Assembly (NCBI GenBank): GCA_001898995.1 | Contig: MKVZ01000004.1 | Span: forward strand, 494,612-558,611 | Origin: Rhizobiales bacterium 63-22 | Lineage (GTDB): Bacteria > Pseudomonadota > Alphaproteobacteria > Rhizobiales > Rhizobiaceae | Direction of reading: 5' to 3' | Length of the DNA: 64,000 bases | In this document: positions 30,162 to 38,551 of the stretch, one piece after another | Numbering within the stretch: the first letter of the stretch is position 1 | How the letters are laid out: the number at the start of each line of letters is the position of its first letter | Position numbers and translations under genes: made by a program | The notes under the pieces: generated by a model | The model's input: the letters and a program-made list of their open reading frames with translations, nothing else | Told to the model about the DNA's origin: nothing | The model's database searches: none

Positions 30162-30721
30162 CGCGGCGCGCGCTTTGCCAGAATGCGCTGGAGGGTGCGG
30201 CGGTGCATGTTGAGACGCCGCGCGGTCTCGGAAACGTTGCGATCGCACATTTCATAGACGCGCTGGATATGCTCCCAGCGCACGCGGTCGGCGGACATGG
30301 GGTTTTCCGGCGGCGCGACCTTCTCGCCCGGACGCCGGGTAAGCGCGGCAAAGACCTCGTCGGCGTCGGCGGGCTTGGAGAGATAATCGATGGCGCCGAG
30401 CTTCACCGCATTGACGGCGGTGGCGATATTGCCATAGCCGGTCAGCACGATGGCGCGGGTGTCGGAACGACGCGCGCGGATCGCCTCTATGATGTCGAGC
30501 CCGTTGCCGTCGCCGAGCCGCATATCCACCACCGCATAGGCGGGCGCGGACGTTTTGGTGGCGGCAATGCCGTCTTCCACCGATTCAGCCGTCGTTACAT
30601 GAAAACCCCGGCTCTCCATCGCGCGGGCGAGCCGCTGAAGAAAAGGTTTGTCGTCATCGACGAGAAGAAGGGTGGGATCGCTGCCTATGGCTTCGGTGTC
30701 TTCCTGCTTCAAGTCATCCAT
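30158..30721 (-). CDS. regA: Redox response regulator, RegA/ActR/PrrA family
   Basis: This 187-residue response regulator has a receiver domain with acidic pocket VDDD, phospho-acceptor Asp66 in VVDMRLGDG, and the conserved lysine in YLSKPADADE. The C-terminal Fis-type helix-turn-helix is NVSETARRLNMHRRTLQRIL. It is short and lacks an AAA domain, as expected for RegA. With RegB it controls respiration, nitrogen and acid or oxygen responses. It lies 188 bp downstream of regB; the gap suggests a separate promoter in addition to read-through. Confidence 0.95.
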   Translation of the reverse strand: MDDLKQEDTEAIGSDPTLLLVDDDKPFLQRLARAMESRGFHVTTAESVEDGIAATKTSAPAYAVVDMRLGDGNGLDIIEAIRARRSDTRAIVLTGYGNIATAVNAVKLGAIDYLSKPADADEVFAALTRRPGEKVAPPENPMSADRVRWEHIQRVYEMCDRNVSETARRLNMHRRTLQRILAKRAPR

Positions 30722-30909
30722 CGGGAGTTTCCTGCCTGCCTTTTACATCCTTATTGATACCCCTGCGGCAAAAAGTCAAATAGCCATTGAATTGTTGAAT
30801 CATTTTCAATCCGGCGCGCGGCCACGAAGCGGGGCAAGCCCTTGCGTTTCCGGCTTCTTTTCAAAAACGGACACGAAAGTTTGATGCTTGCGCCGTCGCC
30901 ACCGCCCTT

Positions 30910-32202
30910 TCAGGGGGCGATGAAGGCCGAACGCGGCCACACCACCTTCACCTCCGCGCCCTCGCCCGGATCGCTGCGGTTGCGGAAGGTGATCTGCGCG
31001 CCGGAGCGTTCCAGCAGCGTCTTGGCGATGAACAGGCCGAGCCCCAGCCCGCCGCCGTGATGCGTGGCGTCGCGGCTGGTCATGTAGGGTTCGCCGATCC
31101 TGTCGAGGATTTCCGGCTTGAAGCCCTCGCCGTCGTCCTGAATGGTGACGCTGACCTGATCTTCCGTCCAGCCCCACGTCACCACCACGTCGCCACGCGC
31201 GAAATCGACGGCGTTCTCCACCAGATTGCCGAGGCCGTAGAGCAGGCCCGGATTGCGCCGCGTAACGGGTTCCGGTTTCGGCCCCTCGGCCTTGCGCACA
31301 TCTATGGCGATGCCGAAATTGCGGTGCGGCGCGATCACTTCCTCGATCAGCGAGGAAAGCGGCAGGCGCGACATGTGTTCCTCGCCCTCGGACGAAAGGC
31401 TCGTGAGACGCTGCAATATCTCCCGGCAGCGCTGCGTCTGCGATTGCAGCAGCGCGATATCCTCGGCAAGCGCCGGGTCCTCGATATGGGTGCGCTGCAT
31501 TTCCTTCACCACCAGCGCGATGGTGGCGAGCGGCGTGCCAAGCTCATGCGCGGCGGCGGCGGCCAGACCGTCGAGCGCGGTCAAGTGCTGCTCGCGCTGG
31601 AGGATGAGTTCGGCGGCGCTGAGCGCGTCGCCGAGCTGGCGCGCTTCCTCCGCGATGCGATAGGCATAGATGGCGGTGAAGCCGAGCGCGGAAATGATGG
31701 CGCACCAGATGCCGATGACGAAGAGGAACGGCAGGTCGATCGTCTGGCCCGGATACCACGGCAGGGCCATGTGGCGCACGATCAGCACCGAGGTGCAAAC
31801 CACCACCAGCAAGCCCAGCGCCAGCGTGTGGCGGGCGGAAAGCGAGGTGGCCGAGATGATGACCGGCACGATCATCAGCACGACGAAGGGGTTCTGCAAG
31901 CCGCCGGTGAGATAGAGCAGCCCGGCCAGTTGCAGCACGTCGAAGGCAAGCACAAGGCTCGCCGCGGCCGGGTTGAGCCGGTGATTGGTGGGAAAGCGGA
32001 AGGCGAGATAGAGGTTGAGCCATGCGGACGCCGCGATCAGCCCGAAACAGATGCCCACGGGAAAGGCGAATTGCAGATAGAGCGCCACGAACATGACGGC
32101 GGCGGTCTGTCCCGCGACTGCTAGCCAGCGCACCCGCACCAGCGTGGTAAGACGCGGGCGGCGCGAAAGTTTCGAAGCGCGGTTGTCGAAATCCGTGAGC
32201 AT
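30910..32202 (-). CDS. regB: Redox sensor histidine kinase, RegB/ActS/PrrB family
   Basis: This 430-residue kinase has six membrane spans in residues 25-185. It carries the ubiquinone-sensing GGLQNPF at 100-106, the H-box HELGTPLATIAL with His219, and the redox-active Cys259 in QTQRCREIL. The ATPase domain carries GNLVENAVDFA and GGGLGLGLFIAKTLLERSG. All RegB-specific marks are present, so it should read both quinone and thiol state. The ATG at 32202 is preceded by GAGGGAAG, whose first bases border the X repeat. Upstream in-frame codons come from the repeat and are rejected. Confidence 0.95.
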   Translation of the reverse strand: MLTDFDNRASKLSRRPRLTTLVRVRWLAVAGQTAAVMFVALYLQFAFPVGICFGLIAASAWLNLYLAFRFPTNHRLNPAAASLVLAFDVLQLAGLLYLTGGLQNPFVVLMIVPVIISATSLSARHTLALGLLVVVCTSVLIVRHMALPWYPGQTIDLPFLFVIGIWCAIISALGFTAIYAYRIAEEARQLGDALSAAELILQREQHLTALDGLAAAAAHELGTPLATIALVVKEMQRTHIEDPALAEDIALLQSQTQRCREILQRLTSLSSEGEEHMSRLPLSSLIEEVIAPHRNFGIAIDVRKAEGPKPEPVTRRNPGLLYGLGNLVENAVDFARGDVVVTWGWTEDQVSVTIQDDGEGFKPEILDRIGEPYMTSRDATHHGGGLGLGLFIAKTLLERSGAQITFRNRSDPGEGAEVKVVWPRSAFIAP

Positions 32203-32212
32203 GGGCTTCCCT

Positions 32213-32288
32213 CTAGTGTCGCGAATCCGAAATTCGTATTTGGCTGGAGCAGCGCCGCGAACGAATTTCGGATTCAAAGCCACACTAG
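32213..32288. repeat. X palindrome of family B, next to the regB start
   Basis: CTAGTGTCGCGAATCCGAAA and its mate ending GATTCAAAGCCACACTAG form long inverted arms (AATCCGAAATTCGT / ACGAATTTCGGATT) around TTTGGCTGGAGCAGCGCCG. The same element in the opposite orientation occurs twice at 52029-52266. Confidence 0.85.
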
Positions 32289-32301
32289 CAAGTCTATGAA
32301 T

Positions 32302-32379
32302 CTAGTGTGGTTTACGGATTTGAAGTTCCTGAACGTGAGTGCCATCCAAATGACAGGAACTTCAAATCCACCACACTAG
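32302..32379. repeat. Y palindrome of family B, paired with X
   Basis: CTAGTGTGG...GGATTTGAAGTTCCTG and CAGGAACTTCAAATCC...CCACACTAG are long inverted arms sharing the same outer ends as X. A 13-bp spacer (CAAGTCTATGAAT) separates X and Y and recurs, inverted, at 52191. The rest of this 390-bp gap, 32380-32592, holds no recognised gene. Confidence 0.85.
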
Positions 32380-32592
32380 GTCTCCGCCCTTATCGGCAAG
32401 CCGGCTGGGAATTGCAAGCGGAACTGCGTTATCCGGTCGCAGGGGTATCCGTGTCTGAATCAAAAAGCGTCAGGCCGTGGCGAAAATGGTGATTTTCGAG
32501 CACCGGAGCGCAGCGTACTGAACGTACGTGAGCACCGGAAGCGCAGAAAAGCGCCATTTGCGGTCCGGCATGGCGGCTTTTGGAATAGACAC

Positions 32593-35049
32593 TCAGGCGC
32601 CGCGCGGCTTGGCCCGCCGGGTCGCTTGCGCATTGGCAGGGTCTTCGGGCCAGACGTGCTTCGGGTAGCGGCCGCGCATGTCGGAACGGACATCGGCCCA
32701 GGAGCCTTTCCAGAAGCCCGGCAGGTCGCGGGTGATCTGGATCGGACGGTGGGCAGGCGAGAGCAGCTCCAAGAGCAGCGGCACCTTGCCATTGGCGATG
32801 GAAGGGTGCTCGCCGAGGCCGAACAGCTCCTGCACGCGCACGGCGATCACCGGCTCTTCCGCGTCGTAGCGGATCGGGATATGCGAGCCGGTCGGGACCT
32901 CGAAATGGGTCGGTGCGAGCCGGTCGACGCTGCGTTGCAGGTCGAAGGGCACGAGGCTCATCAGGCCGTTCTTGAGCGCGTGGCCGGGGATGCGGGAAAG
33001 CTGCGCCTCGCCGGTGAGGAAGGGCAGCAGCCAGTCGTCGAGCTTTGCGAGAAGATGTTCGTCGTCCATTGAGGGCCACGGATCGCCCAGGCCGCGATGC
33101 AGCCAGCCGAGGCGGCGGCGCAGGATTTCGGCCTCCTTGCTCCATGGCAGGATGGCGAGGCCATGTTCGCGCACGGCGGCGATCACGCCTTCGTCCGCCG
33201 CCGGACCCGAAGGCGCGGAAAGCGGCTTTTCCGAAAGCGCGATGGCTCCGATGCGTGACCCTTCCCGCGCGCGCAGCGCGTTCTTTTCAGGGTCGTAGAC
33301 GACCTGCCTGCCGCTCTCGATCTTTTCGCCCAAGGCGGCGCGGATGTCGGTTTCGGAAACTTCCGCCGTCGAGAGGATGCGGGCGCGGCCCGCGCGGCCG
33401 GTCATGTCGGCCACCACCAGCCACGGCGCGCGGCTGAGGCTGAGGCCCGCGTCGATCTCGCCGCCGCGCCCGTTGGCGAGCAGGAACTGGCCCGTCGCCC
33501 CGCGCGCCTTGGCGATGCGGTCGGGATAGGCGTCGATCAGCATGCGGCCGATGGTCGAGCCGGCGGGCGCGCCTTTGTTCGGCACGGAGGCGGCGAGCCG
33601 TCTGGCGAGGCCCTTCGCGCGCATGGCGCGCTCGGTTCGGTCCGAGCGGAAGCGAGAGACTCGGGTTTCGAGATCGGGATCGTTGCCGCCCAGCCCGCGC
33701 TCGGTCAGGAGCACGGCCAGTTCGGCGGCGGCCTGCGCCTCGCCGCGCTTGCCGGCTTCGGCCACCATATGCGCCAGCCGCGCCGGCAGGGCGAGTGCGC
33801 GCATGGCTTCGCCGTCGGGCGTCAGCCGCCCGGAGGCGTCGAGCGCGCCGAGGCGGGTAAGAAGCGCGCGGGCTTCCGCCAGAGCGGGCTTCGGCGGCGC
33901 GTCGAGGAAGGCGAGCGTCGCCGGGTCGGTGACGCCCCATGCGGCGCAGTCGAGCAGCAGGCCGGAGAGGTCGGCTTCGAGGATTTCCGGCGGCGCGAAG
34001 GCGGGCAGCGCCGCCGTCTGGCCCTCGTGCCAGAGGCGGATGGCGACCCCCGGTTCGGTTCTTCCGGCGCGGCCGGCGCGCTGATCCACCGCCGCGCGCG
34101 CGGCGCGGACGGTTTCCAGCCGCGTGAGGCCGGTGGCGGGCTCGTATTTCGGCAGGCGCGCGAGGCCACTGTCGATCACCACGCGCACGCCGTCGATGGT
34201 GATGGAGGTTTCGGCGATGGAGGTGGCCAGCACCACCTTGCGGCGGCCCTGCGGGGCGGGCTTGATGGCGGCGTCCTGATCGCGGCCTTCCATCGCGCCA
34301 TAGAGCGGTGCAAGCACGACATTGGCCGGCAGGCGGTCCTCCAGCAGCCGGGCGGTGCGCTCGATCTCGCCCTGCCCCGGCAGGAAGGCGAGGATGCTGC
34401 CGGTCTCGTCGGCGAGCGCGTCGCGGATGGCGCGGGCCATGGCGTCCTCGATGCGCTCGTCGGACTTGCGGTCGCGGTGGCGGATCTCGACGGGATAAGC
34501 GCGGCCCTCGCTCTCGATCACCGGCGCGTCGCCCAGGAGCGAGGCCACGCGCGCGCCGTCGAGCGTGGCCGACATGACGAGGATTTTCAGGTCGCCGCGC
34601 AGCGCCGCCTGCACGTCGAGCGCCAGCGCAAGGCCGAAATCGGCGTCGAGGCTGCGCTCGTGGAACTCGTCGAACAGCACACAGGCCACGCCCTTCAGAT
34701 CGGGATCGTCGAGGATCATGCGGGCGAAGACGCCTTCGGTGACGACGAGGATTCTGGTCTTCGCCGATACTTTGCTTTCGAGGCGCATGCGATAGCCGAC
34801 GGTTTCGCCGGGCTCCTCGTTCAGAAGGGAAGCCATGCGGCGGGCGGCGGCGCGGGCGGCGAGACGGCGCGGCTCCAGAAGCACGATCACGCCGTTGCCG
34901 CGCCAGCCGGCATCGAGCAGGTGGATCGGCACCAGCGTGGTCTTGCCCGCGCCGGGCGAGGCGACCAGCACCGCGCTCGCATGCCCGGCCAGCGCCGCGT
35001 CGAGCGCGGGCAGGATGCGGGTGACGGGAAGGTCGGGCAGGCTCGGCAC
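32593..35049 (-). CDS. hrpB: ATP-dependent RNA helicase HrpB
   Basis: This 818-residue DEAH-family helicase has motif I SPGAGKTTLVP, motif II DEFHERS, motif III MSATLDG, motif V SIAETSITIDGV and motif VI QRAGRAGR, then the long HrpB-specific C-terminal domain with FDLQRSVDRLAPTHFEVPTG. The motif II DEFH in place of DEAH is the norm for HrpB. The role is poorly known; it is widespread and non-essential. No partner genes are adjacent; it is divergent from frmR. Confidence 0.94.
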   Translation of the reverse strand: MPSLPDLPVTRILPALDAALAGHASAVLVASPGAGKTTLVPIHLLDAGWRGNGVIVLLEPRRLAARAAARRMASLLNEEPGETVGYRMRLESKVSAKTRILVVTEGVFARMILDDPDLKGVACVLFDEFHERSLDADFGLALALDVQAALRGDLKILVMSATLDGARVASLLGDAPVIESEGRAYPVEIRHRDRKSDERIEDAMARAIRDALADETGSILAFLPGQGEIERTARLLEDRLPANVVLAPLYGAMEGRDQDAAIKPAPQGRRKVVLATSIAETSITIDGVRVVIDSGLARLPKYEPATGLTRLETVRAARAAVDQRAGRAGRTEPGVAIRLWHEGQTAALPAFAPPEILEADLSGLLLDCAAWGVTDPATLAFLDAPPKPALAEARALLTRLGALDASGRLTPDGEAMRALALPARLAHMVAEAGKRGEAQAAAELAVLLTERGLGGNDPDLETRVSRFRSDRTERAMRAKGLARRLAASVPNKGAPAGSTIGRMLIDAYPDRIAKARGATGQFLLANGRGGEIDAGLSLSRAPWLVVADMTGRAGRARILSTAEVSETDIRAALGEKIESGRQVVYDPEKNALRAREGSRIGAIALSEKPLSAPSGPAADEGVIAAVREHGLAILPWSKEAEILRRRLGWLHRGLGDPWPSMDDEHLLAKLDDWLLPFLTGEAQLSRIPGHALKNGLMSLVPFDLQRSVDRLAPTHFEVPTGSHIPIRYDAEEPVIAVRVQELFGLGEHPSIANGKVPLLLELLSPAHRPIQITRDLPGFWKGSWADVRSDMRGRYPKHVWPEDPANAQATRRAKPRGA

Positions 35050-35113
35050 GGCGGCTCCATCATGTGGGAATGACCCTCAGCGCTTTGCATGAGCGCGGCG
35101 GGTTTGTCCACGA

Positions 35114-35142
35114 TTGACATACTAGGGGGTAGTATGTAGCAT
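35114..35142 (+). promoter_or_regulatory. frmR promoter with embedded FrmR-type operator
   Basis: TTGACA (35114-35119), a 17-bp spacer and TAGCAT (35137-35142) form a promoter. Inside it, CATACTA-GGGGG-TAGTATG (35118-35136) is a perfect inverted repeat with a G-run centre. That is the form of CsoR/RcnR/FrmR-family operators (in E. coli frmR the box is ATACTATAGGGGGGTAT). Binding would block polymerase, so the operon is probably autoregulated and induced by formaldehyde. Confidence 0.8.
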
Positions 35143-35161
35143 GCGAATATCGGGAGATTCC

Positions 35162-35446
35162 ATGCCGCATTCGCCGGAAGACAAGAAGCGTGCGCTGACG
35201 CGGCTGCGCCGCATTCGCGGGCAGGCCGAGGCGCTGGAGCGCGCGGTGGAGGCGGGAACGGAATGCGCCGCCCTGTTGCAGCAGATCGCGGCGCTCAGGG
35301 GCGCGGCCAACGGATTGATGGCGGAAGTGCTGGAGAGCCATTTTCGCGAGACTTTCGGGCAAGCTGGCGACGCAATGGCGCAAAAGGACGATCCCGGCGG
35401 ACAGATCGACGATATCATGCGGATCCTGCGCACCTATCTGAAATAG
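35162..35446 (+). CDS. frmR: Formaldehyde-responsive repressor FrmR (CsoR/RcnR family)
   Basis: This 94-residue all-helical tetrameric repressor controls the formaldehyde genes behind it. The residues known to react with formaldehyde in FrmR, the N-terminal Pro2 and Cys35, are both present ([20 protein letters not shown]), as is His60 in VLESH. A copper (CsoR) or nickel (RcnR) role is less likely because of Pro2 and of the gene context. The start ATG at 35162 sits after the operator; an earlier in-frame ATG lies inside the promoter region. frmA follows 31 bp later. Confidence 0.92.
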   Translation: MPHSPEDKKRALTRLRRIRGQAEALERAVEAGTECAALLQQIAALRGAANGLMAEVLESHFRETFGQAGDAMAQKDDPGGQIDDIMRILRTYLK

Positions 35447-35477
35447 GCGCGGACCAGACACAAGCGGAGAAGAGACG

Positions 35478-36590
35478 ATGAAATCACGCGCAGCCGTCGC
35501 CTGGGAGGCGAACAAGCCGCTCACCATCGAAACCGTCGAGATCGGCGGCCCCAAGGCGGGCGAAGTGCTGGTCGAGATCATGGCCACCGGCGTGTGCCAC
35601 ACCGACGCCTATACGCTGTCGGGGCTGGATTCGGAGGGCAAGTTCCCGGCGATCCTCGGCCATGAGGGCGCGGGCGTCGTGCGCGAGGTCGGCGCGGGCG
35701 TGACCTCCGTCAAGCCGGGCGACCATGTCATTCCGCTCTACACGCCCGAATGCCGCCAGTGCAAGACGTGTCTTTCGCAGCGCTCGAACCTGTGTACCGC
35801 CATCCGCGCCACGCAGGGACAGGGGCTGATGCCCGACCATACGTCGCGCTTTTCCTGCGATGGCGGCGAGGTGTTTCATTACATGGGCTGCTCGACCTTC
35901 TCCAACTTCACCGTGCTGCCGGAGATCGCGGTGGCCAAGGTGCGCGAGGACGCGCCTTTCGACAAGATCTGCTATATCGGCTGCGGCGTGACGACGGGCA
36001 TCGGCGCGGTGATCTATACGGCCAAGGTGCGGCCCGGCTCCAATGTGGTGGTGTTCGGGCTGGGCGGCATCGGGCTCAACGTCATCCAGGGCGCGCGCAT
36101 GGTGGGGGCGGACAAGATCATCGGCGTCGACATCAACCCAGCCAAGGTGGAGATGGCGAAAAAGTTCGGCATGACGGATTTCATCAACCCGGCCGAGATC
36201 GGCAACGATAAGGTGGTGCAGGCCATTCAGGACCTGACGGACGGAGGCGCGGATTATTCCTTCGACGCCACCGGCAATGTCAACGTCATGCGGCAGGCGC
36301 TGGAATGCTGCCATCGCGGCTGGGGCGAATCGATCATCATCGGCGTGGCGGAGGCGGGCAAGGAGATCGCCACGCGGCCGTTCCAGCTCGTCACCGGGCG
36401 GGTGTGGAAGGGCACGGCCTTCGGCGGCGCGCGCGGGCGCACGGACGTGCCGAAGATCGTCGACTGGTACATGAACGGCAAGATCAATATAGACGACCTC
36501 ATCACCCACACCATGCCGCTCGACGAGATCAACACCGCCTTCGACCTCATGCATGAGGGCAAGTCCATCCGGTCCGTGGTGGTCTATTGA
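35478..36590 (+). CDS. frmA: S-(hydroxymethyl)glutathione dehydrogenase / class III alcohol dehydrogenase
   Basis: This 370-residue zinc enzyme oxidises the formaldehyde-glutathione adduct to S-formylglutathione with NAD and also reduces S-nitrosoglutathione. Catalytic zinc ligands lie in [12 protein letters not shown] and GHEGAGVV. The structural-zinc cysteines are in [15 protein letters not shown], and the NAD fold is [13 protein letters not shown]. The class III arginine region TTRF-like segment appears as YTSRF-type (HTSRFSC). Its TGA stop overlaps the next start. It supplies the substrate for FghA at the end of the operon. Confidence 0.96.
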   Translation: MKSRAAVAWEANKPLTIETVEIGGPKAGEVLVEIMATGVCHTDAYTLSGLDSEGKFPAILGHEGAGVVREVGAGVTSVKPGDHVIPLYTPECRQCKTCLSQRSNLCTAIRATQGQGLMPDHTSRFSCDGGEVFHYMGCSTFSNFTVLPEIAVAKVREDAPFDKICYIGCGVTTGIGAVIYTAKVRPGSNVVVFGLGGIGLNVIQGARMVGADKIIGVDINPAKVEMAKKFGMTDFINPAEIGNDKVVQAIQDLTDGGADYSFDATGNVNVMRQALECCHRGWGESIIIGVAEAGKEIATRPFQLVTGRVWKGTAFGGARGRTDVPKIVDWYMNGKINIDDLITHTMPLDEINTAFDLMHEGKSIRSVVVY

Positions 36591-37060
36591 TGGGCGACGC
36601 GCCTTTCGTCTCGCATTGGGACGGGCTGGACGACCTTGCGCCGCGCGCGCTTTACGCCTTGCTGAAGCTGCGCGTGGACGTGTTCGTGGTCGAGCAGGCC
36701 TGCCCCTATGCCGAGATCGACGGGCGGGACGTCGGCGCGTTTCACCTGCGCATCCTGAAAGGTGGCGAACTCGCCGCCGCCCTGCGGTTGCTGCCGCCGG
36801 AGGAAGGCCATAAAACGGTGAAGATCGGCCGCGTCCTGGTGGCTCCCGCCTTTCGCGGCGACAGGCTGGGGCGACGGCTGATGCTGGAGGCGCTGGATTT
36901 CGCGAAGGCGCGCTTTCCGGGCCGGGCGGTCGAGCTTGGCGCGCAGAGCTATCTGCGCGGCTTTTACGGCTCGTTCGGCTTCGACGCGATTTCAGAGGAA
37001 TATCTGGAAGACGGCATCCCGCATATCGACATGCGGCGCGAAGCGCAGGATGATGATTGA
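36590..37060 (+). CDS. GNAT family acetyltransferase (ElaA-like)
   Basis: This 156-residue protein shows the ElaA-type GNAT pattern: LYALLKLRVDVFVVEQACPY, the beta strand KIGRVLVAPAFRGDRLGRRL with the acetyl-CoA-binding R/Q-x-x-G-x-G/R loop, and FYGSFGFDAISEEYLEDGIPH at the end. The substrate is unknown. The ATG overlaps the frmA stop by one base, and DUF1345 starts immediately after its stop. It is therefore an integral member of the formaldehyde operon; a role in acetylating a formaldehyde or thiol adduct is only a guess. Confidence 0.88.
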   Translation: MGDAPFVSHWDGLDDLAPRALYALLKLRVDVFVVEQACPYAEIDGRDVGAFHLRILKGGELAAALRLLPPEEGHKTVKIGRVLVAPAFRGDRLGRRLMLEALDFAKARFPGRAVELGAQSYLRGFYGSFGFDAISEEYLEDGIPHIDMRREAQDDD

Positions 37061-37702
37061 ATGTTTATACTGCGCCGCCATATGACTTTCTATCTCGCCG
37101 CCGTGGGCGGCGTGGCCGCTTTCGTCGTCGCTTGGCTTACGCATAGCCCGCTCGCGCCGGTGATCGGGGCGAACTGCTTTTTCGTGCTCTATCTGGCGCT
37201 GACGCTGCATGTGCTGCCGCAGATGACGGCGAGTTTCCTCAAAAAGCACGCCGCCGCGACCGACGAGCCGATCTGGATCATCTTCCTCGTCACTTTCGCC
37301 GCGGTGGTGGTGGCGGTGGCCTCGCTGTTCATCCTGATCAACCAGAAGCCGCGGCCCGACACGATCGACCTGATCGTCACCTTTGCCGCCGTGCCGCTGG
37401 GCTGGGCCGCCATCCATATGATGGCCGCGGTGCATTACGCGCATGAATACTGGCAGCCGGACGTGACGACCCCCGAGCCGGACCACAAAGGCGGTTTCGA
37501 CTTTCCCGACACGCCGGAGCCTTCGGGCTGGGATTTCGCCTATTATTCCTTCGTCATAGGCATGACGGCGCAGACCTCGGACACCGGTGTCACCACCACA
37601 GCCATGCGGCGCACCACGCTGGTGCATAGCATCGTTTCCTATTTCTTCAACACCGTGCTGGTGGCCGCGGCGGTCAACGCGGCCGTGGCGCTGGGCAGTT
37701 AG
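37061..37702 (+). CDS. DUF1345 membrane protein
   Basis: This 213-residue membrane protein has four to five spans and the DUF1345 signatures WAAIHMMAAVHYAHEYW and DFAYYSFVIGMTAQTSDTGV. Its function is unknown. The family's ion-channel-like YYSFVIGMTAQTSD motif faces the same segment in many rhizobial members. It begins on the base after the upstream stop and is 12 bp from fghA, placing it inside the formaldehyde operon. The role there is not known. Confidence 0.86.
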   Translation: MFILRRHMTFYLAAVGGVAAFVVAWLTHSPLAPVIGANCFFVLYLALTLHVLPQMTASFLKKHAAATDEPIWIIFLVTFAAVVVAVASLFILINQKPRPDTIDLIVTFAAVPLGWAAIHMMAAVHYAHEYWQPDVTTPEPDHKGGFDFPDTPEPSGWDFAYYSFVIGMTAQTSDTGVTTTAMRRTTLVHSIVSYFFNTVLVAAAVNAAVALGS

Positions 37703-37714
37703 GATTTTTGCTCG

Positions 37715-38551
37715 ATGGAAACCGTTTCGATCGCGAAAAGTTTTGGCGGCACGCAGGGCGTTTATCGCCATAAAAGCGAGGCCTGCCAGTGCGACATGAC
37801 CTTCGCCGTCTTCCTGCCGCCGCAGGCGAAGGAGGGGCCGGTTCCCGTGCTCTGGTATCTGTCGGGGCTGACCTGCACGCATCAGAACGTGATGGACAAG
37901 GGCGAATATCGCCGGCTGGCGGCGGAACTTGGCGTGGCCGTCATCTGCCCCGACACCAGCCCGCGCGGCGACGACATTCCCGACGAGCCGGATAACTGGC
38001 AGTTCGGCAAGGGCGCGGGCTTTTACGTCGACGCGACGCAAGAGCCCTTCGCCAAGAACTACCGGATGTACAGCTACGTCACGGAAGAACTGCCGCAGCT
38101 CGTGGCGGCGAATTTCCCACTCGACATGGACCGGCAGGCGATCACCGGCCATTCCATGGGCGGCCACGGCGCGCTGACCATCGCGCTCAAGAACCCGAGC
38201 CGCTTCAAATCCGTCTCGGCCTTCGCGCCCATCGTCCAGCCCTCGACGGCCGGATGGTCGAAGCCCGCGCTGGAGAAATATCTCGGACCGGAGGAGCGCG
38301 CTTGGCGGGCCTATGACGCGACGCTGCTGATCGAGGACGGCTATCGCGTCCCGGAAATTCTCGTCGACCAGGGCACGGCCGACGGCTTTTTGAATGAAGG
38401 CCTACGCCCGTGGCTTTTGGAAGAAGCGTGCAAGAAGGCCGGGATCGCGCTGACGCTTCACATGCGCGAGGGCTACGACCACTCCTATTTCTTCATCTCT
38501 ACCTTCATGGACGAGCATCTGAAGTGGCACGCCGCACGGCTTACCGCCTGA
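37715..38551 (+). CDS. fghA: S-formylglutathione hydrolase
   Basis: This 278-residue esterase-D enzyme hydrolyses S-formylglutathione to formate and glutathione, completing formaldehyde detoxification begun by FrmA. The nucleophile Ser147 is in TGHSMGGHGAL, the acid is in VDQGTADGFL, and the histidine is in EGYDHSYFFI. The family CTCTHQN-like segment appears as LTCTHQNVM. It is the last gene of the frmR operon, and its 3' end overlaps the P450 gene on the other strand by 11 bp. Confidence 0.96.
   Translation: METVSIAKSFGGTQGVYRHKSEACQCDMTFAVFLPPQAKEGPVPVLWYLSGLTCTHQNVMDKGEYRRLAAELGVAVICPDTSPRGDDIPDEPDNWQFGKGAGFYVDATQEPFAKNYRMYSYVTEELPQLVAANFPLDMDRQAITGHSMGGHGALTIALKNPSRFKSVSAFAPIVQPSTAGWSKPALEKYLGPEERAWRAYDATLLIEDGYRVPEILVDQGTADGFLNEGLRPWLLEEACKKAGIALTLHMREGYDHSYFFISTFMDEHLKWHAARLTA

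Noticed and set aside
32203..32283. 27-codon upstream extension of regB
   Set aside because: It is encoded by the X repeat; a good ribosome site precedes the downstream ATG.
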